Shown here piece after piece: positions 45,476 to 56,407 of a DNA stretch of 64,000 nucleotides (position 1 is the stretch's first letter; each line of letters starts with the position of its first letter). This stretch comes from Mycoplasmopsis agalactiae 14628 (GTDB lineage Bacteria > Bacillota_I > Bacilli_A > Mycoplasmatales > Metamycoplasmataceae): positions 186,001-250,000 of the forward strand of contig NZ_AJPR01000011.1 in NCBI RefSeq assembly GCF_000266865.1, given 5' to 3'. The translations under genes were made by a program, and so were the position numbers. Under the pieces are notes generated by a model. The model had not been told where the DNA came from, did no database searches, and saw only the letters and a list, made by a program, of their open reading frames with translations.

Positions 45476-46884
45476 TTAAGAAATAGATTCATTTATAACC
45501 GGGAATAATTTTTTTCAATCATCTTTAGGAATCTCATTTACATTTCAGCTATCAGGAGTTATAAGCAGGTTAGTATTGTTTGTATTAGGATCTATTTTCA
45601 AAAAGTTAATGTAATCAAGATAAATATTTTTTTCAGAGTCGCTAGTAATTCTATTGCCATAATATCCAGAATCTACACTTTCTTTTCATGAAGAAACTTT
45701 GCTGCCGAATCCTTGTGTATTTATTTCCAAAACATTGAATTTATCCGGGGCAATTGTAATATAGTTTCCAATTAATTTTTCTAAGTCTATATATCCAGAA
45801 ACAATTTGCTCTTTTTGTAAGTTTGTTTTAGAAAATTTAGTTTTCTTTTTAAAATTTAAAAATTCCTTAAAACTCATTAAATCAGGCCTGTATGACAAAT
45901 CTATCTTTATGTAGTTCATTAAATCGCGAGATTCTGAATGACTATAAGATGCTGTTACAGTAATATCATTAGCAGAATATAACTTATTAAATTTAAATGT
46001 CAAGGCATTTATTTTATTTGAGTTTACAAGCAATGTCTCTCTTTTAACACCAAAAATTCCAAATTTTTGATAATTGTTAATTATTGTTTGATTATTAATA
46101 GTGGGTAAAAGACTAGCAACACTTTTTATGTGTTCAAAATTACCAACATAGTTATCAACTTTTGAATTTGTTAATTTATGAGAAGCATCCGAATTGGGAA
46201 CTATTAAATTGTTTATTGAAAAGTTTCTAAAATAACGATTGTAATGTGACTCCAATTTAAGTAAATTTTTATAAATGTCATCAGAAATTTTAAGCGATAA
46301 ATTCCTTAAATTGCTAAGTTTGATCTTATCTTTATTTTTAAGATCGAAGTTTTTTGAAATTTCATTTAAATATTTCATGCCACTAAAATTAACAAAATTA
46401 CCAGTTGGTAAATCACTTAAAGTTGTTTTTGGATTATATTACTTAACAATTTTTGAACTTTCGACACTATTAGAATAAAATGAAGAATAGTTTTTAACTG
46501 TATAAACCAGATATCCAATATATTCATTTTCAATTTCAGGATATTCTTGATTTGGAGAATAAGAAAAACTATTTATTAACCTAACGAAGTTATAAAAATT
46601 TTGAGTTAGCTTTCTGTAAAATATAGGGTCATATTTAAATAGTTCCAGATCAGAACACATCTGAGAAATTGGCTCAGTTGACTTTAATGACTTTTTTATT
46701 CGCTTTTCATATAAATTAAAATCAAAAAATTTATTGTATTCCCTTTCAAACAAAGTTTGCTGATATTCCCCACATGATGCTGCCAAAAATGTGGTAGATA
46801 TAGCAATAGATGAGCCTATAAAAACAGGGCATGCACCCATTATTTGACTTTTTTTAAAACAGATTTGTAAAACTTACTAACCAT
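45476..46884 (-). pseudogene. Decayed lipoprotein gene with internal stop
   Basis: One continuous frame runs from about 46840 to a stop at 45476, but it is cut by TAA at 46439-46441 (SKIVK-stop-YNPKT). In the paralogue at 54785-56179 the same position is glutamate (KVAKEYDSK), so a G to T change probably made the stop. The N-terminus has the lipobox FLAASC after IAISTT, but the likely original ATG (46884, after AAGGAAA) is in another frame. The C-terminus (LLITPDSWNVNEIPKDDW) matches the paralogue. Codes for a surface lipoprotein of unknown function; not expressed full length here. Confidence 0.75.
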
Positions 46885-47055
46885 ACATTTTCCTTAATAT
46901 GTTCTCAAAGTCACTATTTTGTGAATCAGATAATGCTATTGAATTCCTCAAATTTAATAATTCCGACTTTATCATATTTGCTGGATGAGTAGATAGTTCA
47001 TACTCACTCTATATCTCATACTACTGCTTGCTGCAACACAGAGTATATATCTTAA

Positions 47056-47193
47056 CTAAATGCTTATAGCTATATTGATTGATTGAATCGGATTTAATTT
47101 AACTTGATTATTTGTTGCTGGAAGCACAGCAGAAACAGAAAAAACGGGAGCAAAAAATATAGGGGCTAAAATTAATTTATTCAATCTTTTCAT
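47056..47193 (-). CDS. Short signal-peptide-like ORF, probable remnant
   Basis: A 45-residue frame starts MKRLNKLILAPIFFAPVFSV and ends INIAISI. The first 28 residues look like a signal peptide cleaved after a VLPA-like site, with only a short tail after it. It is probably the remnant of an exported protein gene upstream of the lipoprotein pseudogene. The surrounding 46885-47472 interval holds no other gene that I can support. Confidence 0.35.
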   Translation of the reverse strand: MKRLNKLILAPIFFAPVFSVSAVLPATNNQVKLNPIQSINIAISI

Positions 47194-47472
47194 AACTAAT
47201 AAAATTATATTTAATTTTATACATATAGTAAATTATGATAAATAATGAATAAGAAAGTAAAAAAGTATTACATGAAATATGATGTTTCAATAGTTATAAG
47301 CCTTTATACATGCTAAACTAAAAAAGATGCGTACTTTGATTACATAAATTATCGAGTTAAATTACTTGTGTGAAAGCAAAATTAAAGCCTACTTTTATTT
47401 TCATAAGTTTGTTCTAACAATAGTTGCTAATAGTACTAAAATATATAAATATAGACAAAGGTTGTTAATATT

Positions 47473-48195
47473 ATGAGTTTAATAGAAGTTAAAAATGTAA
47501 CTAAAAAATATGGCAACAAAGTCGTATTAGGGCCTATAAATTTAAAAATTGAAAAAGGAACTAGTGTTGCCATATTTGGTGCTAACGGCGCCGGAAAATC
47601 TACTTTATGTGAAATTATTGCTAATACTAAAAAACAAAGTTCAGGTGAGGTTGAATATGGCTTTGAAAAAAGCCAAATACCCTATAAAATAGGCATAAAC
47701 TTCCAATCGCAAGTGTATCCAAATTTTATTAATGTCAAAGAGCTAATAAATTTCTATAAAACCTTATACACAGGCATTTTGGACAAAGAATACTTTGAAA
47801 CAATGATTGATAAGTTTGAGCTAAAAGAGTTGTATAAGCAAAAAGTCAACACACTTTCTGGAGGACAGCGCCAGAGAGTAAATTTATTTGTTTCTTTATT
47901 CAATAAGCCAGAGATTTATATAGGTGATGAAATAACAACAGGGCTTGATATTGAGAGTCAATTAGAAATGATTAGTTTACTAAAACAAGAAATCAAAAAC
48001 AAAGGAATGACTTTAATTTTAGTAAGTCACAATTTAAATGAAATAAAAGAATTGTGTGAAAGAATAATTTTTATTGATAAAGGCTTAATAATTGAAGACA
48101 CGCAAATTGACAAAATTTTAGAAAATCACAAAACATTGCTAGATTATTATTTAGAAAAAGTATCAAGTAACAAGAAAGAAGGCAACAATGCATAG
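47473..48195 (+). CDS. ABC transporter ATP-binding protein
   Basis: The 240-residue ATPase has Walker A GANGAGKST at residues 36-44, a Q-loop in NFQSQVYPNF, signature LSGGQRQRV near 137, Walker B as IYIGDEITTGLD and an H-loop VSHNLNEI. Walker B has GDE where most have DEP, but the catalytic glutamate is present. It is the CcmA/drug-export or lantibiotic-immunity type. The 3' end overlaps the permease gene by eight bases, so the two form a single exporter. Its substrate is unknown. The start follows AAAGGTTG. Confidence 0.9.
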   Translation: MSLIEVKNVTKKYGNKVVLGPINLKIEKGTSVAIFGANGAGKSTLCEIIANTKKQSSGEVEYGFEKSQIPYKIGINFQSQVYPNFINVKELINFYKTLYTGILDKEYFETMIDKFELKELYKQKVNTLSGGQRQRVNLFVSLFNKPEIYIGDEITTGLDIESQLEMISLLKQEIKNKGMTLILVSHNLNEIKELCERIIFIDKGLIIEDTQIDKILENHKTLLDYYLEKVSSNKKEGNNA

Positions 48196-48940
48196 ACAAT
48201 TTAAAGCAATGTATGCTTTATTATTTAATTATTGAAAAAAGTCATTTCATAATGTATTCTTTGCCTTTGTTTTTCCAGTAATGTTTTTGCTAATTTTAAG
48301 TGCAATTCCTACTTTTGAAGTTAATGATTTAATCCCGGGAATTATTGCTTCAGCTTGTCCTGTTGTAGGAATTGTCTCACTTTCAATGTCTTTTAGTGAT
48401 CTTAAAGAAACAATTATTTACAAAAGAATATCTGTTTTACCCTTAAAACCATGAATTTTTGTAGCTAGCATAATATCGTTTTATACAATATTAATTTGAA
48501 TAAGTGCACTTTGAGTATTTATATTTTCTTTAACTTTTTGACACTCAAAAATAGCTTTAGGCAACATTAATTTTGGTTATATTATTCTAGGAATGATTTT
48601 TCTTTCAGTAATATGCTCTTCATTAGGGGTTATAGTTGCCATAATTGCTAGAGATTATAAAATGGCTAATGCGCTTTCAATGCTATTTTATTTGCCACCT
48701 GCATGAGTATCTGGTATGTATTTACCTATTAGTGTTATTACAAAGTCTTCTGCTTTAAAAATAATTGCAATGTGCTTGCCTTTTAGCTACTCAGTTGCCA
48801 CAATAAATTATGGTTGGAATAACTCATTGCCTTTATTATTTGATTCGCCTATTTGAGTATTTATTTTAATTTCACTAGCAGTATCAGTCATTTTTGTTGC
48901 ACTTGCAATAGTAGCATTTAAATTTAGAAAAAGAGTGTAA
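48188..48940 (+). CDS. ABC-2 type transporter permease
   Basis: The 250-residue membrane protein starts MHRQFKAMYALLFNYW inside the end of the ATPase gene. It has six hydrophobic segments and the ABC-2 pattern: an N-terminal helix, a soluble loop with DLKETIIYKRISVLPLKP, then four helices and a C-terminal one. It is hidden by many TGA tryptophans. With the ATPase it forms an exporter, perhaps of a drug, lipid or peptide. The terminator at 49003 follows after about 60 bases. Confidence 0.88.
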
Positions 48941-49002
48941 ATGTGCCTTATTTATAGTGCTTAAGGTAAATGTTAATAATTATTTATAGCCTATTAATAT
49001 TA

Positions 49003-49042
49003 AAAAAATGGATGAGCATTTTAAACTTTATCCATTTTTTTA
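49003..49042. terminator. Bidirectional terminator
   Basis: AAAAAATGGAT (49003-49013) pairs with ATCCATTTTTT (49030-49040) with a 16-base loop; it can stop both the ABC operon and the convergent exonuclease gene. Confidence 0.75.
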
Positions 49043-49150
49043 ATACTTTTGGGAATACCAAAACCACTTTTAGCTAGTATACCATTAAATAAAAAGCTGA
49101 TTTAATTTCTTAAGCACAGCAAAGTATATCAAGGTATGTTATCAAAAGTC

Positions 49151-49161
49151 CTGTTTTATAG
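49151..49161 (-). repeat. CTATAAAACAG motif in exonuclease 3' UTR
   Basis: Exact 11-mer, sense to the exonuclease gene, four bases after its stop codon and ahead of the terminator at 49003-49042. Confidence 0.8.
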
Positions 49162-49165
49162 GTTT

Positions 49166-50083
49166 TTAAGTCAATTTATACTTAGGTAAAAGTACATTAA
49201 CATATGTATCTAGAACACTGTCAAAACCAAATTCTTTTAGTATTTCTATTGCTTTATCTTGATTAAGGATTATTTGATAATCATCTATATTAGTGTCCAT
49301 TTCAACATCTGAATTTAATATAGCTAATTTTTTGCAAAAATGAGCTGATTCACAATCATTTTCTAAATATTCTTTAGTTTTGCCAGTAATTTTATTTATA
49401 TTTTCATAAATTGCTTCCAAAGTGCCAAATTCATTGAGCAAACTTATAGCCTTCTTAGGCCCAATTCCAGCAACGCCTTTTAGTTTATCTGACGAATCAC
49501 CAGCCAAACCTTTATAATCAGGAATTTGATTAGGATTAATTCCGTATATATTGGCAAATTCATTGATTGTTTCTAGTTTGTATTCAGTAAAATTCCCAAC
49601 TTTTTTAATTACTTTTATTATGCTATTGTTCTCATTAACTAACTGAAGTAAGTCTTTATCTTTAGAATAAATATAGTTATTAAATTGAGAATTATGTTTT
49701 GCAACTGTTGCTATTAAATCATCAGCTTCATAGCCAACTTTTTCAAATCATTTGATATTCATTGCACTAAGAATTTTTTTAGCTAGATCAAATTGCTCAA
49801 AAATGATTTCTGGTGCCTTTTCTCTACCAGCTTTATAATCATAATACTCTTCATGTCTTTTAGTTTTGCCTTTAGCATCAAAAGCAATAAACATATGTGA
49901 AGGATTATAAAATTTAATTAGCTTAAATAAAGTTTGAAAAAACACATGAACACCATTAGTTGTTGTGCCATCTTTAGCTACTAGAACGCTATTAGGATTA
50001 TATTTATTATATGAGGCATAAAACGATTGAAAAATCAAGAAGTTGCCATCTACTAAAAGCATAAGTTTATTTTCACTGTTCAT
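49166..50083 (-). CDS. 5'-3' exonuclease (PolA N-terminal domain type)
   Basis: The 305-residue protein corresponds to the 5' nuclease domain of DNA polymerase I without a polymerase domain. It has the N-terminal LLVDGNFLIFQSFYA, the FIAFDAKGKTKRHEEYYDYKAGR region (metal site and helical arch), and the helix-hairpin-helix GDSSDKLKGVAGIGPKKAISLL. It can remove RNA primers and flaps. I use ATG 50083 because AAGGA lies 10 bases upstream; an in-frame TTG nine bases earlier has poor spacing. It starts one base after the dnaE stop, so it is co-transcribed with dnaE. Confidence 0.93.
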
Positions 50084-50084
50084 A

Positions 50085-53018
50085 CTATTCAATTCCTTGT
50101 CATGAATCTAGATACATTTTATTGCCATTTGAGCGAATATGGGCTTCAATAATGTCGCCTTTATTTAAAGTTCTATATTTAGATAAATTGTTTTTGTTAA
50201 CAAAAAATGTGTAATTTAAGGTGCGGTCACAGACTTCGATAATTGCATATGGCCTGTCCTTAGGCTCTTTTTTAACCACTATCTCAATAGCAGTGCTAAA
50301 ATTACCCTGCATTTTTAATAAATCAGACAATCTATATTTATATTTTTTTTCGTATTGCACTGTTTTATAGGCATTATAGATATTTCCAAGCAATTCAATT
50401 TCATTTCTCGATTCCTCTTCTAGATTAAATTTAGATTGCATCTCGATGTTTTCTGAAGCTTTTTTATAGCCTTCAAAGTCTAAATTATTGACTATGTCGC
50501 TAAATGAATTAGCGCCCTTGCTAAGCAAATTGTACTCTTCTTGCATAAGTAAATCTACGCCATTAATATAGTCTTGGTAGCCAAAAGCACGAAACACATT
50601 TGCTCTAATTAGTGTGCTAATCATTGCATTTTTTATGCCTGCAAATCTTAAACGCAGCAAGATTTCAAAGAGCGATAAATCTTTATATTGGCCATTTTCC
50701 TTAATATCTAGCGCAATCTTTTTAATACTTTCAGCCCCTAAACCTTTAATCATATTAAAAGGAAGATAAATATCTCCATTATCAACTATGGCTGAGTTAG
50801 TAAAATGAATAATGCTTGGCGAATAAACACTAAAATTCATGTTTTTTAGTTCATTAACAAACGAAGCAATTTTATTTTGATCGCCATATGAATTAGAAAT
50901 AAGAGCGCTAAAGTAAACTTGTGGATATCTAGCTTTATAGTAAGCCATTTTCATTGTTAAGTAAGCATATGATACTGCATGTGATTTATTAAATCCATAT
51001 TGAGCAAATTTTTCAATTTTGTCATAAATTTTGGTTAGTGATTCAATACTAAAATTATTTTTAAGTCCGCCTTCAAAAAAAGTTTTTCTATATTTATGCA
51101 GCTCTACTTCATTTTTCTTGCTTATTGCTCTTCTTAATAAATCAGCCTGTGCAAAAGACATTTTTGCAACAGCCTGAGATATTTCCATTATTTGCTCCTG
51201 ATAGATGATAATGCCATATGTTGGGGCAACAATTTCATCATATACCGGATCTATTTTTTCAATTAATTTTGGATTTTTTCTGTTATTTGCATAGTCTTTA
51301 ATATATTCTTTTGGCCCAGGTCTATAAAGAGAAATAATAGCAAAAAGGTCTTCAAAACTTTGAATGCCAACTTTTTTAATTGTGCTTTTCATTCCTGAAG
51401 ATTCAATTTGAAAAAGCCCTTCAGTGTTGCCATTATTAAGCAAGTTTATAGCCATAGGATCTTGTAACTCTAAGTCATTTTCATAGACTAATTCGTCAAA
51501 AAGCTTAAGCTTACTAATTCTTTTTTCAATGTGCTTAATTTCTGTCAAAGTTTTAAGTCCTAGCAAGTCAATTTTTAGTAAGCCAAAGTTTTCAACAAAT
51601 TCCATTGGCACTTGTACTTGCAAGAATGAATAAGCATTTTCAAACACTGGAACATATTCATTTAAATCTTTATCAGAAATAATTAAACCTGCTGCATGAA
51701 TTCCGTATTGACGAGGCAACCCTTGTAATTTTGAAACATGATTTATAAACTTTTCATAGTCTTTTAATGACGATACTTCTTTATTAAAAGTTAAATTTTT
51801 TGCAAATTCTTCTTCAATTGATGAATAATTTGCAAAAGCATTTATAGACTTACTTATTCTATTAACATCAGAAAGAGGAATATCAAGCATTCTTCCTACA
51901 TCTCTTATAGCTTGCTTGGTTCCCATTGTTTGAAAAGTTGAAATAACAGCCACCCTATTTTTGCCATATTTATTTTGTAAATAGGCAAAAATTTCATCAC
52001 GTCTGTCATCTTGAATATCAATGTCAATGTCTGGTCATGAGACTTTATCAATATTTAAAAATCTTTCAAATAATAGATTGTACTTGAGAGGATTGATTTT
52101 AGTAATTCCTAATAAATAACTAATCAATGAACCAGCAGCACTACCTCTGCCTGGTCCAATTGATATACCATTACTATCAGCATACTCAATCATATCTGAA
52201 ATTATTAAAAAATAGTTAATAAAACCTAGTTTTTTAATCACTGAACATTCATAATTTATTCTGTCATTAACGGCTGTTTTATAGGGCAATAAAGCTTTTT
52301 TGTGTTTTATAAGTCCTTGTTTTATTTTTTCAATAAAAAGCTCGTAGTTCTTTTCATCACTTTCACAAAAAGAAGCTAATTTAAGCTCTTTTTTAGGAAA
52401 AGTCACATTGCAGTTATCAACAATAAAATTAATTCTAGCTAAGAAGTCAGGATCAGTTGTATAGTCTTCAAAATAACTAAAATTATAATTAGCTTCTTTA
52501 TTGTTTCCTAGTTTTAAAAGAATATTAAGGGTTTCGTTGTCTTCAACATCAATTAATTTGTTTTCTTTTACATAAATTGAATTAGGAATTGAAGAATCTG
52601 GCGAAGAAATATAGTAATTTTTATTATCAGAAAGCTTATGATGTTTATTTTTTGCATACAATCCATTTGAAGGGTGATCAATAATGAAAAGATTGTAACT
52701 AATAATGTCGCTGAGCTTAATTTCTTCTCTAGATTTTTTTAAAATCAGTGAGTTAATTAGCTTAAAACCTTCATAATTTTTAGCAAGCAAAATAAATCTA
52801 GATTCTTCAACATCTAAATCCACTCCAATAATTGGCTTAATTTCATAAGCAGTGCATTGTTTTAAAAATTCACCTAAAGCAAACATATTATTATGGTCGC
52901 TTAAAACAACAGCCCTTTTGCCGTTTTCTTTAGATAGTCTAACTAAATCTTTTACTTTAATTAATGATTCTAAAAATGAATATTCAGTGGTGTTATATAA
53001 GTCTATAAATTCATTCAT
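50085..53018 (-). CDS. dnaE: DNA polymerase III subunit alpha (DnaE)
   Basis: The 977-residue C-family polymerase has an N-terminal PHP domain, SIGPGRGSAAGSLISYLLG near residue 290, the catalytic PDIDIDIQDDRRDE segment near 330, TFQTMGTKQAIRDVGR, and PGPKEYIKDYANN and the KKNEVELHKYRKTFFEGG fingers, then a C-terminal OB-like region (FFVNKNNLSKYRTLNKGD). It matches the DnaE type; the second polymerase PolC is not in this window. In the PHP domain the usual HxHxxxS at the start is LYNTTEYS, so the metal site seems lost. Exact CTATAAAACAG copies occur at 50360 and 52274, coding YKT. A -10 box six bases before the ATG suggests a leaderless message. Confidence 0.95.
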
Positions 53019-53024
53019 ATGATT

Positions 53025-53030
53025 ATTATA
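53025..53030 (-). promoter_or_regulatory. -10 box placed for a leaderless dnaE transcript
   Basis: TATAAT on the minus strand ends six bases before the dnaE ATG, so transcription should begin at or next to the A of the start codon. No ribosome site is present. Confidence 0.6.
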
Positions 53031-53156
53031 TTTTATTAAGCAATTACAGAAAGCATCAGGGAGGATTATTTATTAAAAATAAATAATTTTGTTGATTTGC
53101 ATAAATCAGAATTATCTTAATTTACTTAGGCTTGAAAATATTAAATTTTCCTAAAG

Positions 53157-53173
53157 AGACTATAAAACAGTCT
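53157..53173 (+). repeat. CTATAAAACAG motif upstream of a lipoprotein gene
   Basis: Exact 11-mer at 53160-53170 within a perfect inverted repeat AGAC ... GTCT, 77 bases before the lipoprotein start, in its sense. Confidence 0.78.
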
Positions 53174-53247
53174 TATCAGAATAACAGCATAATTATTTGG
53201 TACATTCAGTATTAAAAATATAAAATTATCTTTGTTAGAGGTTATTT

Positions 53248-54669
53248 ATGAAGAGAAGTAAAAAGATTTTATTAACTGCTGCTTTTGTTCCACTGCTAAG
53301 CACTGCTTTAGCAACAAAATGTGAGGATAAAGATAATAATGGTAGTACTCAAAACCAGCCCACAACAGTGCCAAGCGATCCTTTATTGCCTAAAAAACCG
53401 GACGAATCACAACCTGAGCCATCAAAACCTGATGATACCACCAATAATAATGATGTTAGTTTCAGTGATATAGAATCATTAAGCAAAAGTTTAAAAATAG
53501 CAAATTATTCATACAGCAAACTAGATCCAAAGACAGCTTTAAATGAGATATTAAAAGACGAAAGCATCTTTTTTAAAGACGTTTTCGGCGAAAAAGTCTT
53601 AGAGTTATATACTCTAAAAATTAGCTCAGAATCAGTTAACTATGATTTTGATAATGGCTTACTAATTGATCTTTCAATTAGTTTTACAAAGAAAAATGTT
53701 ACAAAAACATTTATTTTTACAGTTGCTGGATTCAAAAAGAAAGAACAAAATAGCAGCAGCACAAACAAGAAAGAGAATTATATAAGTGCTAAAGAACCTG
53801 ATGAAAAAATTAAAGGCTTATTCCCATCATTAATTGCTAGAATGCTTTTATATATTGATAATCCAGAAAGATATAACGATATTACAAGTAGTAATAAAGT
53901 GAATTATGAAGCATTATTAAATGCAAATGGCAAATATTTTAGTTCTGACACTATACCATTTGGACCCGGAACTAAAGAAGCGTTTTTTGCATATGATAAA
54001 AATTTAAAAGAAGAGTACATTGATAAAATTGTTGCGGCTGGATATGATGATAGTGCAGGTACTTTACAATTAGAAGTTGAAATCAAAAACAATCCAGAGA
54101 AGAATAGCAATGAGCCATCAATAACCAAAACTTTTTCTTTTGCAGGCTTAAAAAAGGCAGATTTGCAAAATACAACTAACAATGTAATCGGTTTTTCACT
54201 AACTCCTATGTCTTTTAAGAATTTACAAATTATTAAAAGCATTTTATCTAAAAGAACTAAAGACAGCATTAAGGCAGGAGAAAACATACTAAAAGATATT
54301 GAAAAAAGTCAACAAAAATTTTTAAAGCAGAAAATAGTAAGTGAGCTCAATGTTTATATAAATGATAGTAACAAAGCATATCAAGATGGCTTTAGCCAAA
54401 CAGCGAAAGTGTTGGATTTACCTTCATTAGGAAATAGTTTTGTGCTATATCCATTTTTTACTTGGATAAGTAATGAATCTATATTTGATCTAAAGCTAGA
54501 GTTAGCAAATGGTGACACAGGCAAACTAAAGCTTTCATTTAATATTAAGCTGCCAGTTTTTGCTCAGGGAATTGGAGACCTAAAGGATTATTCTAACTCA
54601 AATAACAAGCAGATATTGATTCCTGTTTTTACAGAAGCAAAAATCGATCAGTTTACATTTAAAAAATAA
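53248..54669 (+). CDS. Surface lipoprotein with Lipoprotein_17-like domains
   Basis: The 473-residue prolipoprotein begins MKRSKKILLTAAFVPL and has the lipobox ALATKC with Cys 25, followed by a proline/serine/aspartate-rich linker of about 45 residues. Domains with a central beta-strand pattern ending VAGFKK (about residue 160) and FAGLKK (about 305) match Lipoprotein_17. The C-terminal part ends LIPVFTEAKIDQFTFKK. There is no poly-G tract and the frame is intact, so unlike the three phase-variable genes it should be expressed. The role is probably at the cell surface; it cannot be named from sequence. Confidence 0.85.
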   Translation: MKRSKKILLTAAFVPLLSTALATKCEDKDNNGSTQNQPTTVPSDPLLPKKPDESQPEPSKPDDTTNNNDVSFSDIESLSKSLKIANYSYSKLDPKTALNEILKDESIFFKDVFGEKVLELYTLKISSESVNYDFDNGLLIDLSISFTKKNVTKTFIFTVAGFKKKEQNSSSTNKKENYISAKEPDEKIKGLFPSLIARMLLYIDNPERYNDITSSNKVNYEALLNANGKYFSSDTIPFGPGTKEAFFAYDKNLKEEYIDKIVAAGYDDSAGTLQLEVEIKNNPEKNSNEPSITKTFSFAGLKKADLQNTTNNVIGFSLTPMSFKNLQIIKSILSKRTKDSIKAGENILKDIEKSQQKFLKQKIVSELNVYINDSNKAYQDGFSQTAKVLDLPSLGNSFVLYPFFTWISNESIFDLKLELANGDTGKLKLSFNIKLPVFAQGIGDLKDYSNSNNKQILIPVFTEAKIDQFTFKK

Positions 54670-54683
54670 GTCAGAAACAAACA

Positions 54684-54709
54684 AAAAATTGAGCATGACT
54701 CAATTTTTG
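54684..54709 (+). terminator. Terminator after the lipoprotein
   Basis: AAAAATTGAG (54684-54693) pairs with CTCAATTTTT (54699-54708), loop CATGA. Confidence 0.85.
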
Positions 54710-54732
54710 CATATTATATAATTCCAAAAACA

Positions 54733-54743
54733 CTATAAAACAG
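54733..54743 (+). repeat. CTATAAAACAG motif after the lipoprotein terminator
   Basis: Exact 11-mer, in the sense of the lipoprotein gene, 25 bases beyond its terminator and before the convergent pseudogene. Confidence 0.75.
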
Positions 54744-54784
54744 GGGTATAAACAAAATTGCTGCATTATAGTTATTGTATTAAA

Positions 54785-56179
54785 CTATGATGAAGACTTT
54801 TCTAAACTTTTTAATATATTAGGCAACAATTGCTCTCAATCTTTTTTATGTATATCATTTATGTTTCAGCTCTCAGGGGTTATAAAAAACTCGGTATTTT
54901 TTGACTTAGGATCTAGTTTTAGTAAGATGATGTAATCTAAAAAGACATTTTTGTCATATTTACTGTTGTTTTGGCCACCATAATTCCCAGTAGCAGTGAT
55001 AGCCAAATTCCCACGTGTAAATTTACCAAAATCATAAGTGTTTATTTTCAAAACACTAAACTTATTCCCTTTTAACTTGTTTATAGGTTCTAACAGTTTG
55101 TTAAATCAATATACCTATTCCAATTTCACTTTCTAAAAGATTACTTTTTCTAGATTTTATTTTCTTTATAAAATTAAAAAATTCCCTAAAGCTCATTGAT
55201 TTAGGCCTATAAGAAAAATTAATACTTATGTCATTAACTGGTGCTTCAGAGTCTGAGCTATATTTTATTGCATTAGCACTAATATCATTTATTGAATAAG
55301 TGTTATTAAATTTAAATGTCAAAGCGTTTATGTTTTTTTGAATCAATTATTAAAGTTTCCTTTTTAACATCAAAAATGCCAAACTTTCGATACTTATTTA
55401 TTACAGAATAGTTGTTTATTGTTGCAAAGGAGTTCAAGATTCTTTTTATCATTGTAAACGTTAAAAGCACTGCTTTCAACTTTTACATTTTTCCCAGCAT
55501 TTATAATTGCTTTGTCATCAGGCTTAACAAAGTTAGCCATTGTGTCTATGTATTGATTGAGATGTGGATACAACTTAAGCAAATTTTTGTGAATATCATT
55601 AAGCAGAAGATAAGACAAATTTTGTCAGTAATTATTATCAGCATGATCTTTGATTAGATATTTTCTCATTGATAATTCTTTTGCATATTTAATGCCATCA
55701 AAGTAAGATAAATTGTCAAGAGTTAAAGTTTTATGAACATTTTTTGAATCGTATTCTTTTGCAACTTTTGACTCTTAAATTTTATTTGAACAAAACAAAT
55801 ATCTGTTTTCCCAGTATAGTACAAGTATGAAATGTATTCGTTTTCAATTCCTGGAAACTCATAATTTGGTGCATAAGTAAAACTAGATATTAGCTTAAGA
55901 AATTCACCAATTTTCTTTTTAACTTCAGGACCATATTCCAAAACTCATTTATCACCCAAACTAAATACTTGTATTCTGTTATCAATAATCTTTCTGATTT
56001 TGCTCTCAAAAATATCAGTATTTAAATAAATAGAGAGTTCGCTTTCATTAGAAGTTTGATAAAACGTCCCACAAGATGATGAAACAAGCATTGGAATACT
56101 TATAGCAAAAGGCAATGCTGATTTTATCAAAAAGGAACCGGCGCTACTTCCACTACATTTGCATAGTTTTTTTATTCAT
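54785..56179 (-). pseudogene. Decayed lipoprotein gene with several frameshifts
   Basis: Pieces in three frames line up, in order, with the lipoprotein pseudogene at 45476-46884: a lipobox piece (ISIPMLVSSSCGTFYQ), EYDSKNVHKTLTLDNLSYFDG, NDIHKNLLKLYPHLNQ, the KINALTFKFNNTY-like piece and a C-terminus ITPESWNINDIHKKDW ending KSLEKSSS. Joining them needs at least three frame changes, and the likely start ATG at 56179 (after AAGGAAA) is also out of frame with the lipobox. So this is a dead paralogue, well past simple phase variation. The 5' flank (AAGGAAAATGTATG) is shared with its paralogue. Confidence 0.8.
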
Positions 56180-56337
56180 ACATTTTCCTTTAAATGTTCT
56201 CAGTATTTTTAATTAACTTATTTAGCTTATTCATAGTGCCAAAATTATAATTACATTAATAAATTTTTGAATTTATGAGTGGAATAAGTTAGTGCATTTA
56301 ACTATGATATTTAAAATATAAACTATGATTTATAAAT

Positions 56338-56372
56338 AAAAAAGTGCTAGAAATAATCTAGTCGCTTTTTCG
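56338..56372 (-). terminator. Terminator of the orphan gene
   Basis: AAAAG..CTAGA / TCTAG..CTTTT imperfect stem with loop AATAA, T-rich on the minus strand. Confidence 0.6.
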
Positions 56373-56407
56373 ATTTCTAAACAGGAAAATTTTAATAAAT
56401 TTCATTT

